A DNA stretch of 64,000 nt from Raphanus sativus (GCF_000801105.2 NC_079514.1:5642001-5706000); one strand, 5' to 3'; numbered from the stretch's first letter, positions 44,601-58,592 are shown. The notes: a model not told the origin generated them from the sequence alone. Translations and numbers: made by a program.

Positions 44601-47600
44601 TGAACAAAAAATGAATTAAATTTCAAATTACTGATCACATAAATTACCCTATTTCTACATTCACACTACCCTATTTAATTGTGTTTAAAACTAACAAGCA
44701 CCGTTAGATTTTTCTCTAGATATTACGCACTTACAAACAATACTATTATCATGTTGTTTTGATTCAAGGTAAGAAGTTTTTTTTTAATTCATAATAGAAT
44801 TTTACATTATATTTTTTTTACGTTTGTGTTTTTGAATAGTAATATATACTAGTTATTACGATTTATATTAATGAATGATAAGTTTGGAGTATTTTTACTC
44901 CTCGATCATATATGGTTCTTATATCAGTTCAAGTCATGGTAATCATTAGTGATTAGTGTAATATATAGTTTTCGGATATGAATGAAAAACATGGTTTAGG
45001 TTTAGGGGTTTCTTTTATCGTGTGGATTTGGGTCGTTGTGAGCTCTGTTGTATATTCACAACATTACGATTTTGTAACATGGCTAGATCCTAGACCAAAG
45101 AGAGAGGATCAACAACTAAAGGTGTCCGAAAACTTGCATAAATAATATAAATAGGAGAATACTTCAATACTCAACGGTCAACGTTAAACCACTTGACGGA
45201 CATTTATCTGAATCCGGCCAATAAAACATTTAAACCAGTAATCAGTTTGTTGTTTCGTTCAACTAAATAAACCATATGGCACAAAACTGGAAAGAATAAT
45301 AATATAGCAAGAAAGTATAACGAAAAAAGAAATCTGAAAATGATAGGAATAAAAAAAGACTAATGGATAATGGCGCACATCTAACAGTCATCCACAAAAA
45401 ATTATGAGATCGTCTAATTGATTCGACCGATTATAGTACACTCCACAATCTATTAGTACTATAATTTTTTTTTTTTTGAAAAAAGGACTTTCTTAGTACT
45501 ATAAATTTACCACTTTCTTTTGTATCTTTTTCAATTAATCGATACGTTGTATTCTACAACCTCATTCCTAATGTTGAGTATTATATGATTCATTTTGCTA
45601 GAAACTAGAAATAGCATTTTTATTAACTGTTCAAAATTTTAATAAGAGAAATACTTTTTCTATTCTCCATAACAATTATGCAAGCAAAATATAAAATATT
45701 AATATGATCTTCATGTACCAATAGAAAGTAAATTGTTTTCTTGTTCAAAGGAAGTGTTAGTTTCAAAATATTGGTTTACAAATTATGTTTTAGAAACTTG
45801 TTTTAATAGTTTTCTTAACAAATGGATTTCTAACTTAATTTGTGATCTATACTCATTGTCAAACTGAAATTAAAAGAGGAAAATTACTTATATTGGGATT
45901 TTAATATAGATAAATTTTTAGATTATTAAATTTATCTTATATTTAATTTATTTTATGATTTATACTTTTTATTACAAAATAAATATCTAAGAATAAATAA
46001 CTAAGAAGTATTTATTCTAAAGGTATAGTTAATTTATAAGAAAATATAATTAGAAAAACAAAATTTTAAACTAAAGTTTGTACAATTTAATAATATTTGT
46101 CATTTTAAAATATTACTAAAACTAAATTAAATAATTAATATAAAATATCACATAATGTGAGTATAAAATCTAATTAAATAATAACAGTAAAAAGAATTTT
46201 TTTTCTTTGTTGTGTAGTATGTATATATATTTAAAAATAGAATAATAGTAAAAAAGTACTATTTTCGTATAAAAGTAAAAAAGTGGACTCACAATAGCTT
46301 ACCAAAACTGGTCATATGAAATCTAGACATCATACATGACACGGAATAAAAGAGATTCGCCTACTTTTGAGGCAACAATATTGTTATTGCTACCGATAAT
46401 ATATGGTTTCTCTCATCAATGGGATTCGAGGTTCAGAAAATGTCATTAGAGTAGACGAATCACGCCACTGGACATCTTTGTCCCAAGTTAGATTCTGAGC
46501 ATGGTTCGCCAGATTTAGTGCAATAATGGACGAGATCGACAGAATAACAACGAAAAGACTGGTAGGGGGGTATTATTGTTAATATGCAAATTCGAATTGA
46601 AGGAGTGGCCTATCAAAATTCAAAAGGTGGTGACCTTTTTTATCTTTATTCTAGACCATGGACATTGGACAGGCCTGATTAAAAGCTCCAGACAAATATT
46701 TAAATAGATAAATAAAATCTAAGATTAGTAGGAAAGAAGAACATCGCTTTCATTTTTATTTGTTTTATACATAAGTTTCGGAATATTTTAATTTACCGAG
46801 AGAGAAAAAAATGTCTCAAATAAAATATCTGTAACTATGGATTTGCCACTCTAAAATCCCACTTGGAGTGTGTGCAGTAAAGTGTGTTTAGATACGAGAG
46901 TTAGGCAGATTAAATCTGAAGGATCTTGCTCGATCTAGTTGATTTTTGTTAAGATTTTCTGTCTGACCGTAGTGTATGTTTTTGAAAACAATGAATTCAC
47001 ATTTAAATAGTAAACTAAGTGGTTATCCACGGAGTCACGGATATAAATATTATATGAAATATATATAATCTATATATAATAGTACAAAATATTGAATGAT
47101 AATTAGAAATATTAAAAATATAATATTTAACTCGAAATAGATTGAAAATCTAAAATCTAAGAAATGTTTTTCTAATAGCATGAAATTTAGTGATAAATCA
47201 AAAATCTAAATCGCTAAAAATATTTTTTTTACATAATTTTGATCAATTGATTTATAAACTCATGATTACTGAACTGAAAATCTATTTTAAATCACTTTAT
47301 AATCATCATATTATCTTATCTATCACTTTATTAAATGTTGATGCATATTAATTATCCGTTACAAAATTTCATAATTTGATGCAAAATACCTAATGAATGC
47401 TTAGTAATAACAATGTTGGTGGAATTATATATGCATTTATCACATTATCTTTTTATTTCTCTCATTATTTTTTATATTTTTATCACATTATTATCATTAT
47501 CTTATTTATAACCCAGGTATAGGACTTAAAATCCGGATTTACGATCCAGTCTGAAAAAACTGATATCTGGGGAGTATGTGTCCGTGTAGTGTTTCTACGG

Positions 47601-48879
47601 ATCCGGCGGATCCAGATACGGATCCGAATAGTGAAATTTTAGGTCTGAATATGTAGATCCGGATCCAAACCTATTATATATTTAAATTATATTTATATAT
47701 GTATACCATATATAGTTTATATATAATATAACTAAAATTATAGTTTTACTAAATTTCAATAAATTTTCATTTAAAAAAATAATTTTAAATAAATTAAATA
47801 AATGATTAATTAGCTAGTTTTAATTTATAATTTTAATTTTTTTAAACGTTCGGATCTGGATATCCGGGGATATTTGGATTTTAGTTTTGATATCTGGAAT
47901 GTCTGAATCCGAATCCGGGTAACAATTACACCCGATTAAAATAATTAAAAATTAAAAATCATTAACCAATCAAATTATAACAATTTTGTCAAGACTTTAC
48001 TGGTGATTGATAATGTAAATAAAAATCGTGAGTTGTCAATTAATATATAGAAGGATAACAAATTCATAATGCTTTCTAGAGAAATTTATTTTACTTCTCA
48101 GTTACCTTTTATTTTTCTGTCATATAACATATGTGTTACTCTGATTCTAGAGAATTTATGTTACACGAATATGTCTTGTTGAAGTTAGATCATATTCTTT
48201 ATGTTTCATAATAAATTAAATGTTGATTTTTTTCTTGCTATACAAAACTCAAAAAATATCACATTAGAATTTCAATGCAGATTATATTTACTTTTAATCT
48301 AAAATTAATTGTAAACTATATTAATTTTATAAATAATTATATTCATTTCAAATTCTATTGGTCAAATAAGCATAACTAATTACACCTTAAATACATTTCA
48401 GTCACATTTTTAATATGTGAGAAAATGTCAAAATGACATTTTTAGTTAGTTTGAAAATTTTGAACCTTCTATCTTAAAACATGTCATTTTAGTTGAACGG
48501 TTGAGCACGTCTTTAAAAGAAACGACATAGCCAAATCAAATTAGTAGTTAGTACATACTGATAATATTTATTTTAGTCGATATATTTTCCATAACTATTT
48601 TAGTACATACTTAGCTACGTTTTATCATAAAACAAAATCACTAGAAATTTTCTCATATCTATATATTTTTGGAAATTAGTATTATACAGAAAGATGAAAG
48701 AGCATTGACGATTTCATTGCAGAAAGTCATGGCATGCAGAAAATTAATCGTGCACGTAAAAGAATATCAAATATAAGTCTCAGTTTGCTAGGTATTGTAT
48801 ATGGTATTGAAATTTACTTCTCGACTTGCAAAGAAAATTATATTTATTTCCAATTAAATAAAATATAATTGGAGAAAAA
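44601..48879. other. AT-rich intergenic DNA, no gene seen
   Basis: No frame longer than 60 codons occurs here. At 47520-47930 there is a diverged repeat built on gatccgga/ggatccgg words. At 48055 there is a sequence that looks like a minus-strand Helitron 5' end (A|TCCTTCTATATATTAATTG), but no matching 3' hairpin was found to its left. Confidence 0.5.
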
Positions 48880-49259
48880 TCGATGAAAAACATCTCATAT
48901 CGGAAATATAAAAATTAATCTACTACTATATAAATGGTTATGGTCAATCCACTCATTACCAATTGATTTTAAGTTGGAAATCTATAATTAATCCAAATCT
49001 AACATGGTATCATAGCGATAAAATCAGTTGACCTAATTTACTACAACAACTACTACTATACCGATGTTGGGCCCTCTGTGGATGTTATTTTCACATTGTC
49101 CACTCTTCTAGATATCTGAGCGTGAGGGAAGATATTGATGAAAAATATCCCACATCGAAAATATAAAAATTAATCTACTACTATATAAAGGATTAGGGTC
49201 AATTCACTCTTTACTAATTAGTTTTAAGTCGGAAGCCTATAATCAACTCAAATCTAACA
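48880..49259 (+). mobile_element. TRIM (miniature LTR retrotransposon)
   Basis: Two direct repeats of 125 bp each (48880-49004 and 49135-49259) start t.gatgaaaaa.atc and end aatctaaca. Directly after the first is a primer-binding site for initiator Met-tRNA (tggtatcatagc, 49005-49016); directly before the second is a purine-rich tract (gagcgtgagggaaga). The internal region is only 130 bp and non-coding. The repeats differ at about 18 positions by my count (about 14 percent), so the insertion is old. The flanks aaaaa and ataaa are a possible decayed 5-bp target duplication. Confidence 0.75.
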
Positions 49260-50497
49260 ATAAACTCTAACCACAAGTTTATTCAAATGATTTGTATGGA
49301 GAACTGAAAAATAACAAATAAAGATAAAGGAGTTTGATTATTCAAAATTTCTAATCAAGAAGATAAGATAACGAACAGACCATTTGTCTCTCTATACCTA
49401 CGAGATAATTTAACGACGGAGGGCGACTTTGCCTTCTAAGCTTTTTGTATTTACTTTAATGAGCATGAGTATTGTTGGAGCTAAACCAAATAAAGACAAT
49501 CAAGACAGACGAATGTTTGGACGACACGTTCAAAACGCTTCGATCATTTCCATTAATGAGACATAGATATGTCTTGTACTAGTCATAACACTGTTTAAAA
49601 CAAAAATTTAAGAACTTTTTATTCGTTGCACCGAAAAGAAAACGAAAAGTGTATTCTATTTAAAATGCACTTTCAGTAATCAATATTTATAAATTCTAAA
49701 TCACTAATTGCTATTGTATTTTCTACACTAATCTAATATCCTGTGTTAATTACTGGAATTCATACATAGAAAAACTTATATTTTAAAATTCAACATTATT
49801 CAGTTAAATATTTATATTATTTTTAAAAAATTCTTTATGGAGAATATATTCAATCTAATATTTAAAAAGAACTGGAGGGATTTAAAATATAGTAAATGTT
49901 TATATTATTTTGGTTTATTGTGCAAGTTGTTATGAGCTTTTAAACATATTATATAATTTCATTTAAAATTAAGAGATTTATAATTTAACTAAGAAAATCC
50001 ACCATAACATCTTAACATCACAAAATTATAAACTCAATAGTCCTAATAAAATTAGACATAAGTATACTTCAAATCATTATTCTATTAACATAGAAATTAT
50101 CATCTTTTTTGAGAAATAGAAATTATCATCTTAACACAAACCATTTTAAAATCTCTTATATGTTATCAATTGAATCAAATAGCTAACAATGTGTAAGTTA
50201 TAAAAAGTATAGACTCCAACTTATTGTCTAAACCTACCTAAGAAAAACCTTAAGGATTATAGTTTCAATCAATACCCTGTTTCTAGAGATGATATAAAAT
50301 TCTTAATTTTTAATCATGAAACATATGTAATTGATTTTAATGTAATAAAACATATTTTGACCAACTTATATGAAATATACATGTTTCATAAGAAAATCCG
50401 AAAAGCATAGTTAAAGGATATGATCGACTATATAAATTTTACTATTGTCAATCGATAATTAATAAATTAATAACAATTCTACATTGTAATATTTAAA
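49260..50497. other. AT-rich intergenic DNA, no gene seen
   Basis: Long AT-rich stretch without an open frame, recognised repeat boundary or promoter motif. Confidence 0.5.
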
Positions 50498-51149
50498 CTA
50501 GATTTTGATCCGCGCTTTGGAAGCGCAGAATATTTTACGATGAAAAATTTCATTAATAACTTAACAAATATTTTGATAACTTTTGAAAAGTGTGTATTTT
50601 AATATTTTTTGTATTTAAATCAGTGTTTTTAAATTCAACCCGATTGTGATTATACCGGTTAATCCGGAGATCTGACAATTCAATTTAGGTTTTTAAAATA
50701 TTCATATTAAAAAATTACTAAAATCCGAGATTAACCGATTGAACTGATGGATAACCGATATGTAATCTAATTTGATTTAAATTGTAATAGTTTCATAATT
50801 TGTAATCTTATAATCCAAATTTTGAAGTTTATTATTTTGAAATTTATGAAATTATAACGTTTTTTTACAAAATTTTAAAGAGAAAATGATAGATATAAAA
50901 TAACTAAGATTAATTATTGTATTGTTTGGAAACATTGATAGTCGTATAAAAAATATATTGTTTTTAAACATTGATAGTAGTATAAAAAATAAGTATATTA
51001 TTTGGAACATGAATAATAGTATAAAGAAAGGAATATTAATGATTTAATGTAGGTTTAACTATAAAGTATAAATGTGTATTTAATTTAAAAACTTACATAA
51101 TAAATATTAGGTCCAACAAAATATTTCTTAAAAGTTTTAATAAGATAGA
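50498..51149 (-). mobile_element. small non-autonomous Helitron in the APT promoter
   Basis: The minus-strand 3' end is clear: a hairpin (about tgcgctt/aagcgcg, 50511-50528), then atcaaaat, then CTAG at 50501-50498, preceded on the plus strand by A. The 5' end is less certain: A|TCTATCTTATTAAAAC at 51149 or A|TCTTATTAAAAC at 51145. About 650 bp, non-coding. It stops some 80 bp upstream of the APT TATA box, so it forms the distal promoter of that gene. Confidence 0.7.
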
Positions 51150-51227
51150 TAGTTGTAGTGATTTTTTTCCCTATCTCATTGGCTTTACAGTTGTACACAG
51201 AGATTTAAACACATTTTAAGCACACGC

Positions 51228-51234
51228 TATATAA
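51228..51234 (+). promoter_or_regulatory. TATA box of the APT gene
   Basis: ctatataagc, 161 bp upstream of the ATG at 51395, followed by a CT/AG-rich leader (ctctttctctctc, gagagagagag). Confidence 0.65.
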
Positions 51235-51394
51235 GCACATAGAATCAGAGTAATGTTTAATAGATATAAATACTAGTAAGTGTCTAACTACTGCTTCACT
51301 TTTCTCTTTCTCTCTCCCAAAATCCTTGAACAAGAGAGAGAGAGAGAAAGGAAGAAACACAGCGGATTTCTTTATCTTCTGTTCTTCGTTGACA

Positions 51395-54300
51395 ATGTCG
51401 GGAAACAAGCAAGAAGAGGATCCTCGTATTAACGGAATCAAAACTAAGATCCGTGTCGTTCCAGATTTTCCCAAGAAAGGTATCTTCTTCTTCTTCTTCT
51501 GCTGTTTTTTTTGTTTATGGAAGAGCTCTGTTTTTGTTTGTTTGTTACATGCTTTGATTCGTCTGGTAGAAAATGTTGTTTGTCTTAAAACTAGTTTTCT
51601 TGTTTTTAAACAAAAAAATTGTCAAAAATAGTTTTCTTGGTTGTTTTTTTACCGAAAATGCAGGTTTCTTCTTCTGAATTCTCTTTGCTTGCCGACAATA
51701 ACATTTGATTTAGAATAATATTTTGGACTGGCCATGAACAGTGTTGTTGGTCTTGAATCTTTTTTGTTTGTTTCCGATGAAGTTGTAACTTGAGAAAACC
51801 AAGAATCGTTTCTTTTTAAAAAAAAACAAGAGTTAAGGTAAAAAAAAAGAGAGAAGAATTGTTACATAAGTATGAGTAAAAACGAATGTGAAGGGTAATG
51901 AAAAAGGAAGAAAATTGCAGGAATAATGTTTCAAGACATAACAACAGTGCTGTTGGATCCCAAAGCCTTCAAAGATACAATTGATCTATTTGTTGAGAGA
52001 TACAGAGACAAGAACATCTCAGTGGTTGCAGGTATTATCTCTAATTTATAATTCATGATTTCTTTTATTAATTTTGTGAACACTGATGTAGTGTAATTTT
52101 ACGGTGGATTTACTGTTTAAAAGATTCGACCTAATTGAGTGAACTCGAATTTTTTATTGGTTTCAAGAAATCTAGGTTAATTTATCGGTTTAAAACAGTA
52201 AATAGTTTATTTTGGTGCGTCGTAATTAGTGGAGTTTTTGGATTCAAATGGTGATTAGTGGAATCTTTAACATGTAGTTTCCGGTCTAAAGGTTTCTTCT
52301 CATTGTAATTTGATGGAAAATACTTATTAATATACATCTAAATTAGGTAGCTCAAAGTTTGTTATTTGAAGTGGTTGTTCTAAATACTTAGTGCTCAACT
52401 AATTGTTTTGATTAAAAACTATTGTTCTTGTTTTTGCATGTGGTTGTGTTTGATATTATTCAAATTATATTATTTTATAAATATAATATTACATACCCTT
52501 TTTGACATCATAATCATATATTAATTATGATATACTATCAAAATTCGAAAGTGAGATACATATGGAAAGAGACAATATACCGTTCGTACTAACGTTTGCA
52601 TTTTTACTGACGTACATACATGCACAGTTGTAAAAAGAATCATTTTTCAAGTGTAATGCAAATTATCAAATATTTTCGTTAATATCGTTGCTTTGATCAA
52701 ACTTTTGGTTGAGACAAGACTCTCAAAAATATAATCTTTGTGGGTGACTGAGTGATGGGATGAGATTGATTGCCTGGATCATTCTTCCTCCCAAATCATA
52801 TAAAAGAAAAGTTTATTTATCCCATATACTCTTCCACTTTTTTTAAAGCTTATAATTGTTTGATCTTGCCTGTGTGAAAAAGCGCAAGTGTTTGTTTGTG
52901 TGTGGTGGGTATTGTTTGGATAGATGGGTAGTTGAGTGATGGATGTAACCCTTTTTAAAAGAGTTGGCCCCAAAAGAACTTGATTTGGGTTTTCTTTCTT
53001 TTTCCATCATCATTGTTTTGGCCAATTCTTTCCTTCTCTCTTTTTCTTTATGCCTCTCTTCTTCTGTGTAGTGAAGTACAAAGATTATACTGTTACTGTT
53101 TAGTGGATGTGAAGTATGATGAAGTACATCATTTCCTTTTACTTTTTAAATCTGTATACTTTTTTCAGTTGCCTTCTTTAATCAATAGAATTTTGTCTAT
53201 ACAGGTTTTAAACGAAAACGATTAAAGTAATACAAACTCATTTGATATATACCAAAATCTATCAGCGGAAAACCATGAGAACTCAATGCATGAATATGTA
53301 ATGTTTCAACATTTCCATTAGGAATTTCTATTTGAATATTTTCATAAAACCGTGTTAAAGGATGTGCTTATATGTGCATAGCACATGGCTAGTAAGACAT
53401 GACACAATCAACAAAAAAATACAGTTGAATAATATTCAATCATTTTTGTTGACAAAAAAATGTCAGTGTATAAAATAAGATAAACATCTATTGGGTTTGT
53501 TGTTGGGATATAGATAGCTTCACTACTTGTAACATTCGACCGTATCTTTCGCGTTAGTGCTATGGAATCTGTCGATTGGGTCTGTTGTTGGGACAGATTG
53601 TCATTCTTTCGCTTTTTCTTATATACTAATTTTATTAATGAGACTCCTATGACATCTTAATAACAGCACATATAATAACGTAGTTGAAATATTTATGCCA
53701 CTTAATTAGACCTTCTTTGCTAAATGACATAACCATTATAACCACGTTTGTTGTCATTTCAGGAATAGAGGCTCGTGGATTCCTATTCGGTCCACCAATA
53801 GCGTTAGCCATTGGAGCAAAGTTCGTCCCTCTCCGTAAACCCAAGAAATTGCCAGGTACTCTAACTTCTTAAACTAATCAGAGTATATTTGTTTCAGACA
53901 TTTTTTTTAACAAATAGTTTATGGTTAAACGACGTAAAATGTTAATAGGTGAAACGATATTTGAAGAATACGAGTTGGAGTACGGGAATGACCGGCTAGA
54001 GATGCACGTAGGAGCCGTTGAGGCTGGAGACCGAGCTTTGGTAGTTGATGATCTAATTGCGACCGGTGGTACTCTTTGTGCTGCCATTAACTTGCTCGGT
54101 AAATTCACCATGCTTGATTAAAAAAAACAATTGAGTGATTAATTTCAAACCTAACCGATTGATAGAATTTTTTGGATCGTGTCAGAGAGGGTTGGGGCAG
54201 AAGTTGTGGAATGTGCATGCGTGATCGAGTTACCCGAATTAAAGGTTTGCTGTCGTGAAATTAAATACATTATATTCGAAATAATAAATTAGAGATCTTT

Positions 54301-54436
54301 TATTTAGCAAAAAAAAAAATAGAGATCTTTTAAATTGGTGTGACATTTAATTCTGTCGAGGTGGGAATTTAATATTTCGCAGGGAAGGCAGAGACTCAAG
54401 GGGAAGCCACTATGCATGCTGGTGGAGTACCGATGA
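51395..54436 (+). CDS. APT3: adenine phosphoribosyltransferase, 6 exons, 183 aa
   Basis: Purine and cytokinin salvage: adenine (or cytokinin base) + PRPP gives the nucleotide + PPi, mostly in the cytosol. Exons: 51395-51479, 51921-52031, 53763-53855, 53949-54098, 54186-54244, 54383-54436; all GT-AG, total 552 nt with no internal stop. The PRPP-binding loop [11 protein letters not shown] is at residues 128-138. The flexible-loop/dimer segment [10 protein letters not shown] and the [13 protein letters not shown] stretch (LRKPKKLPG) are present. The length equals that of Arabidopsis APT3. The N-terminus ([12 protein letters not shown]) resembles APT3 more than APT4, from memory. No plastid or mitochondrial leader is seen. 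Intron 2 is unusually long at 1.73 kb and holds no other gene that I can see. Confidence 0.94.
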
Positions 54437-55298
54437 TGATTTTAGCTGAGATATTTGGATTAATGATTTGGTTAATTAAGTTTTGGTTATGCACCGAAAA
54501 TTCGGATTACGCAGACTTATTATTGGATTATACAATATTTCAATTGAAAATCTGGTGGATTAGCTGGAACAAATAATATAAATTTCTTTGCTGCTAAAAA
54601 GTAGTACTGCACATATATATATATATGAAAGTTTTTTTTTCGAAAAACATATATATTAGTTTTTCTCAGTGGTATATAGTATTAGTATATAGTATTTTCT
54701 ACAAGTTTAAATTCGGGTGGTGAGACAACAACACCTTGTATTCTATGAGAAGTTGAGAACCTATATATATGAAAACATACACTATCTAGTTCTGTTTACG
54801 AGAGTAGACCACCTTCTTTTCTGACAGAGGAACTAATTACTTTGATGTTTTCAAAAGAAATTTAAACACAGCAGTATTTGAACTAGAAATCATGACTAGA
54901 CTTTAAATTCTATAGTACTTATTCTCTTTTGTGAGTATATCGTCCACTTTTTTTCAACTCTGGCATGGGAATCCGTGCAAGTCGGTGGTAACTTTCATTC
55001 AACCAAACACATAGAAAAGGAGTATTTAGCCAATTTATGAGGTCGAATACTGAAATTGTCGCTACTGTTGTATGTTATTACTCTCTTGTACCTAAACGTT
55101 CGTATAACAGTAATTATTGTATATACTGACATCTATATATGCTTGGAGTGGTAAACGGCGTCCCGCCCTGTACCGCAGTTAACAATAACAAAATTCTCTA
55201 CATATTATTATATATCTATAAGTTTTTATAACTGTTTGTTCCACATCGTTCAATCCGCCGTTCAATCCGCAAATCACCATTCGGAGCCATGATATGTA
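54437..55298. other. APT 3' flank, no gene seen
   Basis: Contains the likely 3' UTR of the APT gene and AT-rich intergenic sequence. No open frame or repeat termini. Confidence 0.5.
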
Positions 55299-55545
55299 TT
55301 TCCTCTGTTTCAATATAGATGATGTTTTAGAAGAATTGTTTTGTTTCAATTTACATGAAGTTTTGAGATTTTAAGGTTACTTTAACTTTATTGGAAACTG
55401 TTCAACCAATTAGATTAATCTATCTTTTTTATAATTGGTCAACTGACTTTAAAATTATATATATAAAATACTTTTTTAGAGAAAAGTAATTTTCTTAATC
55501 TTTGTGCATTGAAGCATAACATCAAGTATTATGAAATAGAAGAAG
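55299..55545. mobile_element. Stowaway-like MITE
   Basis: The inverted ends tttcctctgtttcaatata and tattatgaaatagaagaag are flanked by TA at 55297-55298 and 55546-55547. It is 247 bp long and non-coding. The internal phrase tttcaatttacatgaagttttgag echoes the left end. Confidence 0.65.
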
Positions 55546-55924
55546 TATTATCTAATTTAAAACCACAATTATAAGAGACAAATAAATGATTTCCTAGGTC
55601 AAGAAGACAAGAGCTATGATTAGGATGTCCATTTGATATTGTAATTATAGATTATAAATAGTCTTCCACCCAATTCTGTTTGCCATGATTATGTTTTGCG
55701 ATCATATTTTCTGAAGTCAAACTAAAACACACATCCCCACATAAACAAAAAGGCCTAACTCTTGCACTAAATTAACAAAATAAAAACTACGCCGTGTTGC
55801 TTTTTCTTCGTTTATTAACAAAAAGGCTCAGTGTTGCTTTTTCTTCGTTTTATTGTAGACCAATTTAACTATCTAAATTTATATAACGTTTGACCAAAAA
55901 AAATATATCTATATTTACATAATA

Positions 55925-58592
55925 CTAGGTGTTTTGCCCGCACATGCGGGCATAATCGTTTTACTAATAATTATTAATATATGTATTATGATTTAAACAC
56001 CATGATAACTTATTCTTTATATTCTTAATCATTTTAGTTTTTTCGATTTTTATTTCGGTCTATGTCTTCTTAACACAAATGAAAACTTTAAAACTATGAA
56101 ACCATAAGAGCATAATTACATATCAAATATTGCACACAATAAATCACTAAAACACACATAATCCAAGTAAAAACAAAATAAATAAAAATTAAATAAAAAC
56201 TAAAGTTCGATGATAATTTAGAAGATTAAAAAAACAAATTGAGATAATAACAATATTTCATTGGTTTACTTGATAAATATATACATTGACTTATCTTAAT
56301 ATTTCATAAATTTACTTTTAATAAAAGAAAAATAGATAATGATAGTTTTATTATTAAAGTTAATTTATGGTTAATTATATAATGATAAATCTTATTATTC
56401 ATTAAAAATATATCAATTTTAGCCGTTTTAGAAAATAAACCATTAAATACATGTTCATAACATAATTACAAGGAAACTCTTTAAACTTAATATTAAAACA
56501 TATTTTTTTATAGATTAAACAGTAATAAAACATACACATGAAATAACTACCGAAGTAATTAAGAATAACTAATTCATAATTCCAAACTCCATGTAACAAA
56601 AACGATTTGTTCTTATACTACTTTCAAGCTCAAAGAAAGAAGAAAAACATAGAACTTCAACTAAAAAACAAATATCAAAAGTACAAAATATAGATGTCAA
56701 AAACTATTATCGAGAAAATTTGGAATGAATGAGAAAAATGAAACTATATAATTTAAATCATCTTACATCATATGAAAATAAGAATTGGTCCTAACTTGTT
56801 TAAAATAATTATAATTTTAATTCCAATTATAAATTTTGAAATCGTTATATTATTTAAATTAATAAATTAATGATTTAAGCTAAAAACTAATAAGAATCTT
56901 GTGAAAGTTAAAATAATTATAATCATAGATCCAATGAGAAATTTCGAAATATTTATATTATCTAAATTAATAAATTGATGATTTAATCTTAAAGCTAATA
57001 AGCATATGACAAATTAGCAAAATTAGCTAAAATCAAAGAATATATATAAATTAATAAATTGATGATTTAATCAAAAAACTAATAAGAATATGACAAATAA
57101 TCAAAATTAGCCAAACTCAAGAAGAATGTGACAAATCAGTAAAATCACTTCATAATAATAATACTTATATTATTTAAATTAATAAATTAATAAGTTAAGC
57201 TAAAAATTAATAAGAATGTTGTGAAAGTTAAAATGACTATAATCATAAATCCAATGAGAAATTTCGAAATATTTATATTATTTAAATTTATAAATTAATT
57301 AGGAAGTTTGAAATATTTATATTATCTAAATTAATAAGTTGATAATTTAATTTAAAATCTAATAAGCATATGATAAATAAGTAAAATTAGCTAAAATCAA
57401 AGAATATTATAAAATTAATAAATTGATGATTTAATAAAAACTAATAAGAATATGACAAATAAGCAAAATTAGCTAAAATCAAGGATATTGTGACAAATCA
57501 GCAAAATCACTTTATAAATAATAATATAGAAAACTAATAAGAATATGACAAATAAGCAAAATTACCTAAAATCATGGAATACATGACAACTAAGCAAATT
57601 ACTTCATAAATAAATTTATAAATTAATTAGGAAGTTTGAAATATTTATATTATCTAAATTAATAAATTGATAATTTAATTTAAAAATCTAATAAGCATAT
57701 GATAAATAAGTAAAATTAGCTAAAATCAAAGAATATTATAAAAATTAATAAATTGATGATTTAATAAAAACTAATAAGAATATGACAAATAAGCAAAATT
57801 AGCTAAAATCAAGGATATTGTGACAAATCAGCAAAATCACTTCATAAATAATAATTAAAAGTAAAAAAATTCCATGTGTACAAGTTTATATGGTAACATA
57901 AATACTTTTATTATGTAACATAAACTTAAAACACTAATGATTTTGAAATATTTAGTAATAAATCAATATTAAACTATTTTATATGACAATTTTTTTCAAT
58001 ATAATAAAATTATATTTGATTGCGTAAAATAAATCTGAAACATTATTATATACAACATACATATAGGTATTTATCTTATATAATTTAAAACTATTTTAAA
58101 AATATGTAAAATAATATTTTGAATAACCAAAATAAACTATTGTTATACAATGATAATTATCAAAATAATGAAATTTTCTTTTAATATATGGTTAATTGTA
58201 TATTAACAAATATAATTATTCGTTAACTTAATAAAGACTTTACAACATAATATAAATTATTTTTAAATAATGATAATTACCAAATCAATATAATTCGTTT
58301 TTAATTTACAGTTATTCATACATTAATTTGATTTTAGTTTCTGGTTAATTGATACAAACTATTTTTAGATAATTATAATCATCTAACCTAAGAAATTTGT
58401 TTCTAAATTATGGTTGATTATATATTAATTCGTTTTTAGTTTATGGTTAAGAATGTATGAATAAATTCAACTATTTATTAGATGTAGTAATAAATCATTA
58501 GGAAAAATCCTAAAAATATGATAAAAAAAATTACCTAAAATCATGGGGAATATGACAACTAAGCAAATTTACTTCTCAAATAATAGTATAGA
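55925..58592 (-). mobile_element. complete non-autonomous Helitron, 2.67 kb
   Basis: Minus-strand 5' end A|TCTATACTATTATTTGAG at 58592, flanked by T. Minus-strand 3' end: hairpin gcccgca-ca-tgcgggc (55936-55951), then aaaacac, then CTAG at 55928-55925, flanked by A at 55924. No transposase frame. The interior is made of repeated copies of the element's own 5' sequence (next entry). Confidence 0.85.
56800..57865. repeat. internal repeats inside the 55925-58592 Helitron
   Basis: A block starting aggaagtttgaaatatttat at 57301 recurs at 57629 (period 328 bp, near identical over about 225 bp). The phrase gacaa.t.agcaaa.t.acttc, which forms the subterminal 5' end at 58545-58580, also occurs near 57132, 57490, 57584 and 57820. 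Units also share the phrases taataagcatatga and aaattagctaaaatcaa. Confidence 0.75.

Noticed and set aside
48041..48055. Another Helitron 5' end on the minus strand
   Set aside because: The word A|TCCTTCTATATATTAATTG fits, but no GC-rich hairpin with CTRR was found to the left.
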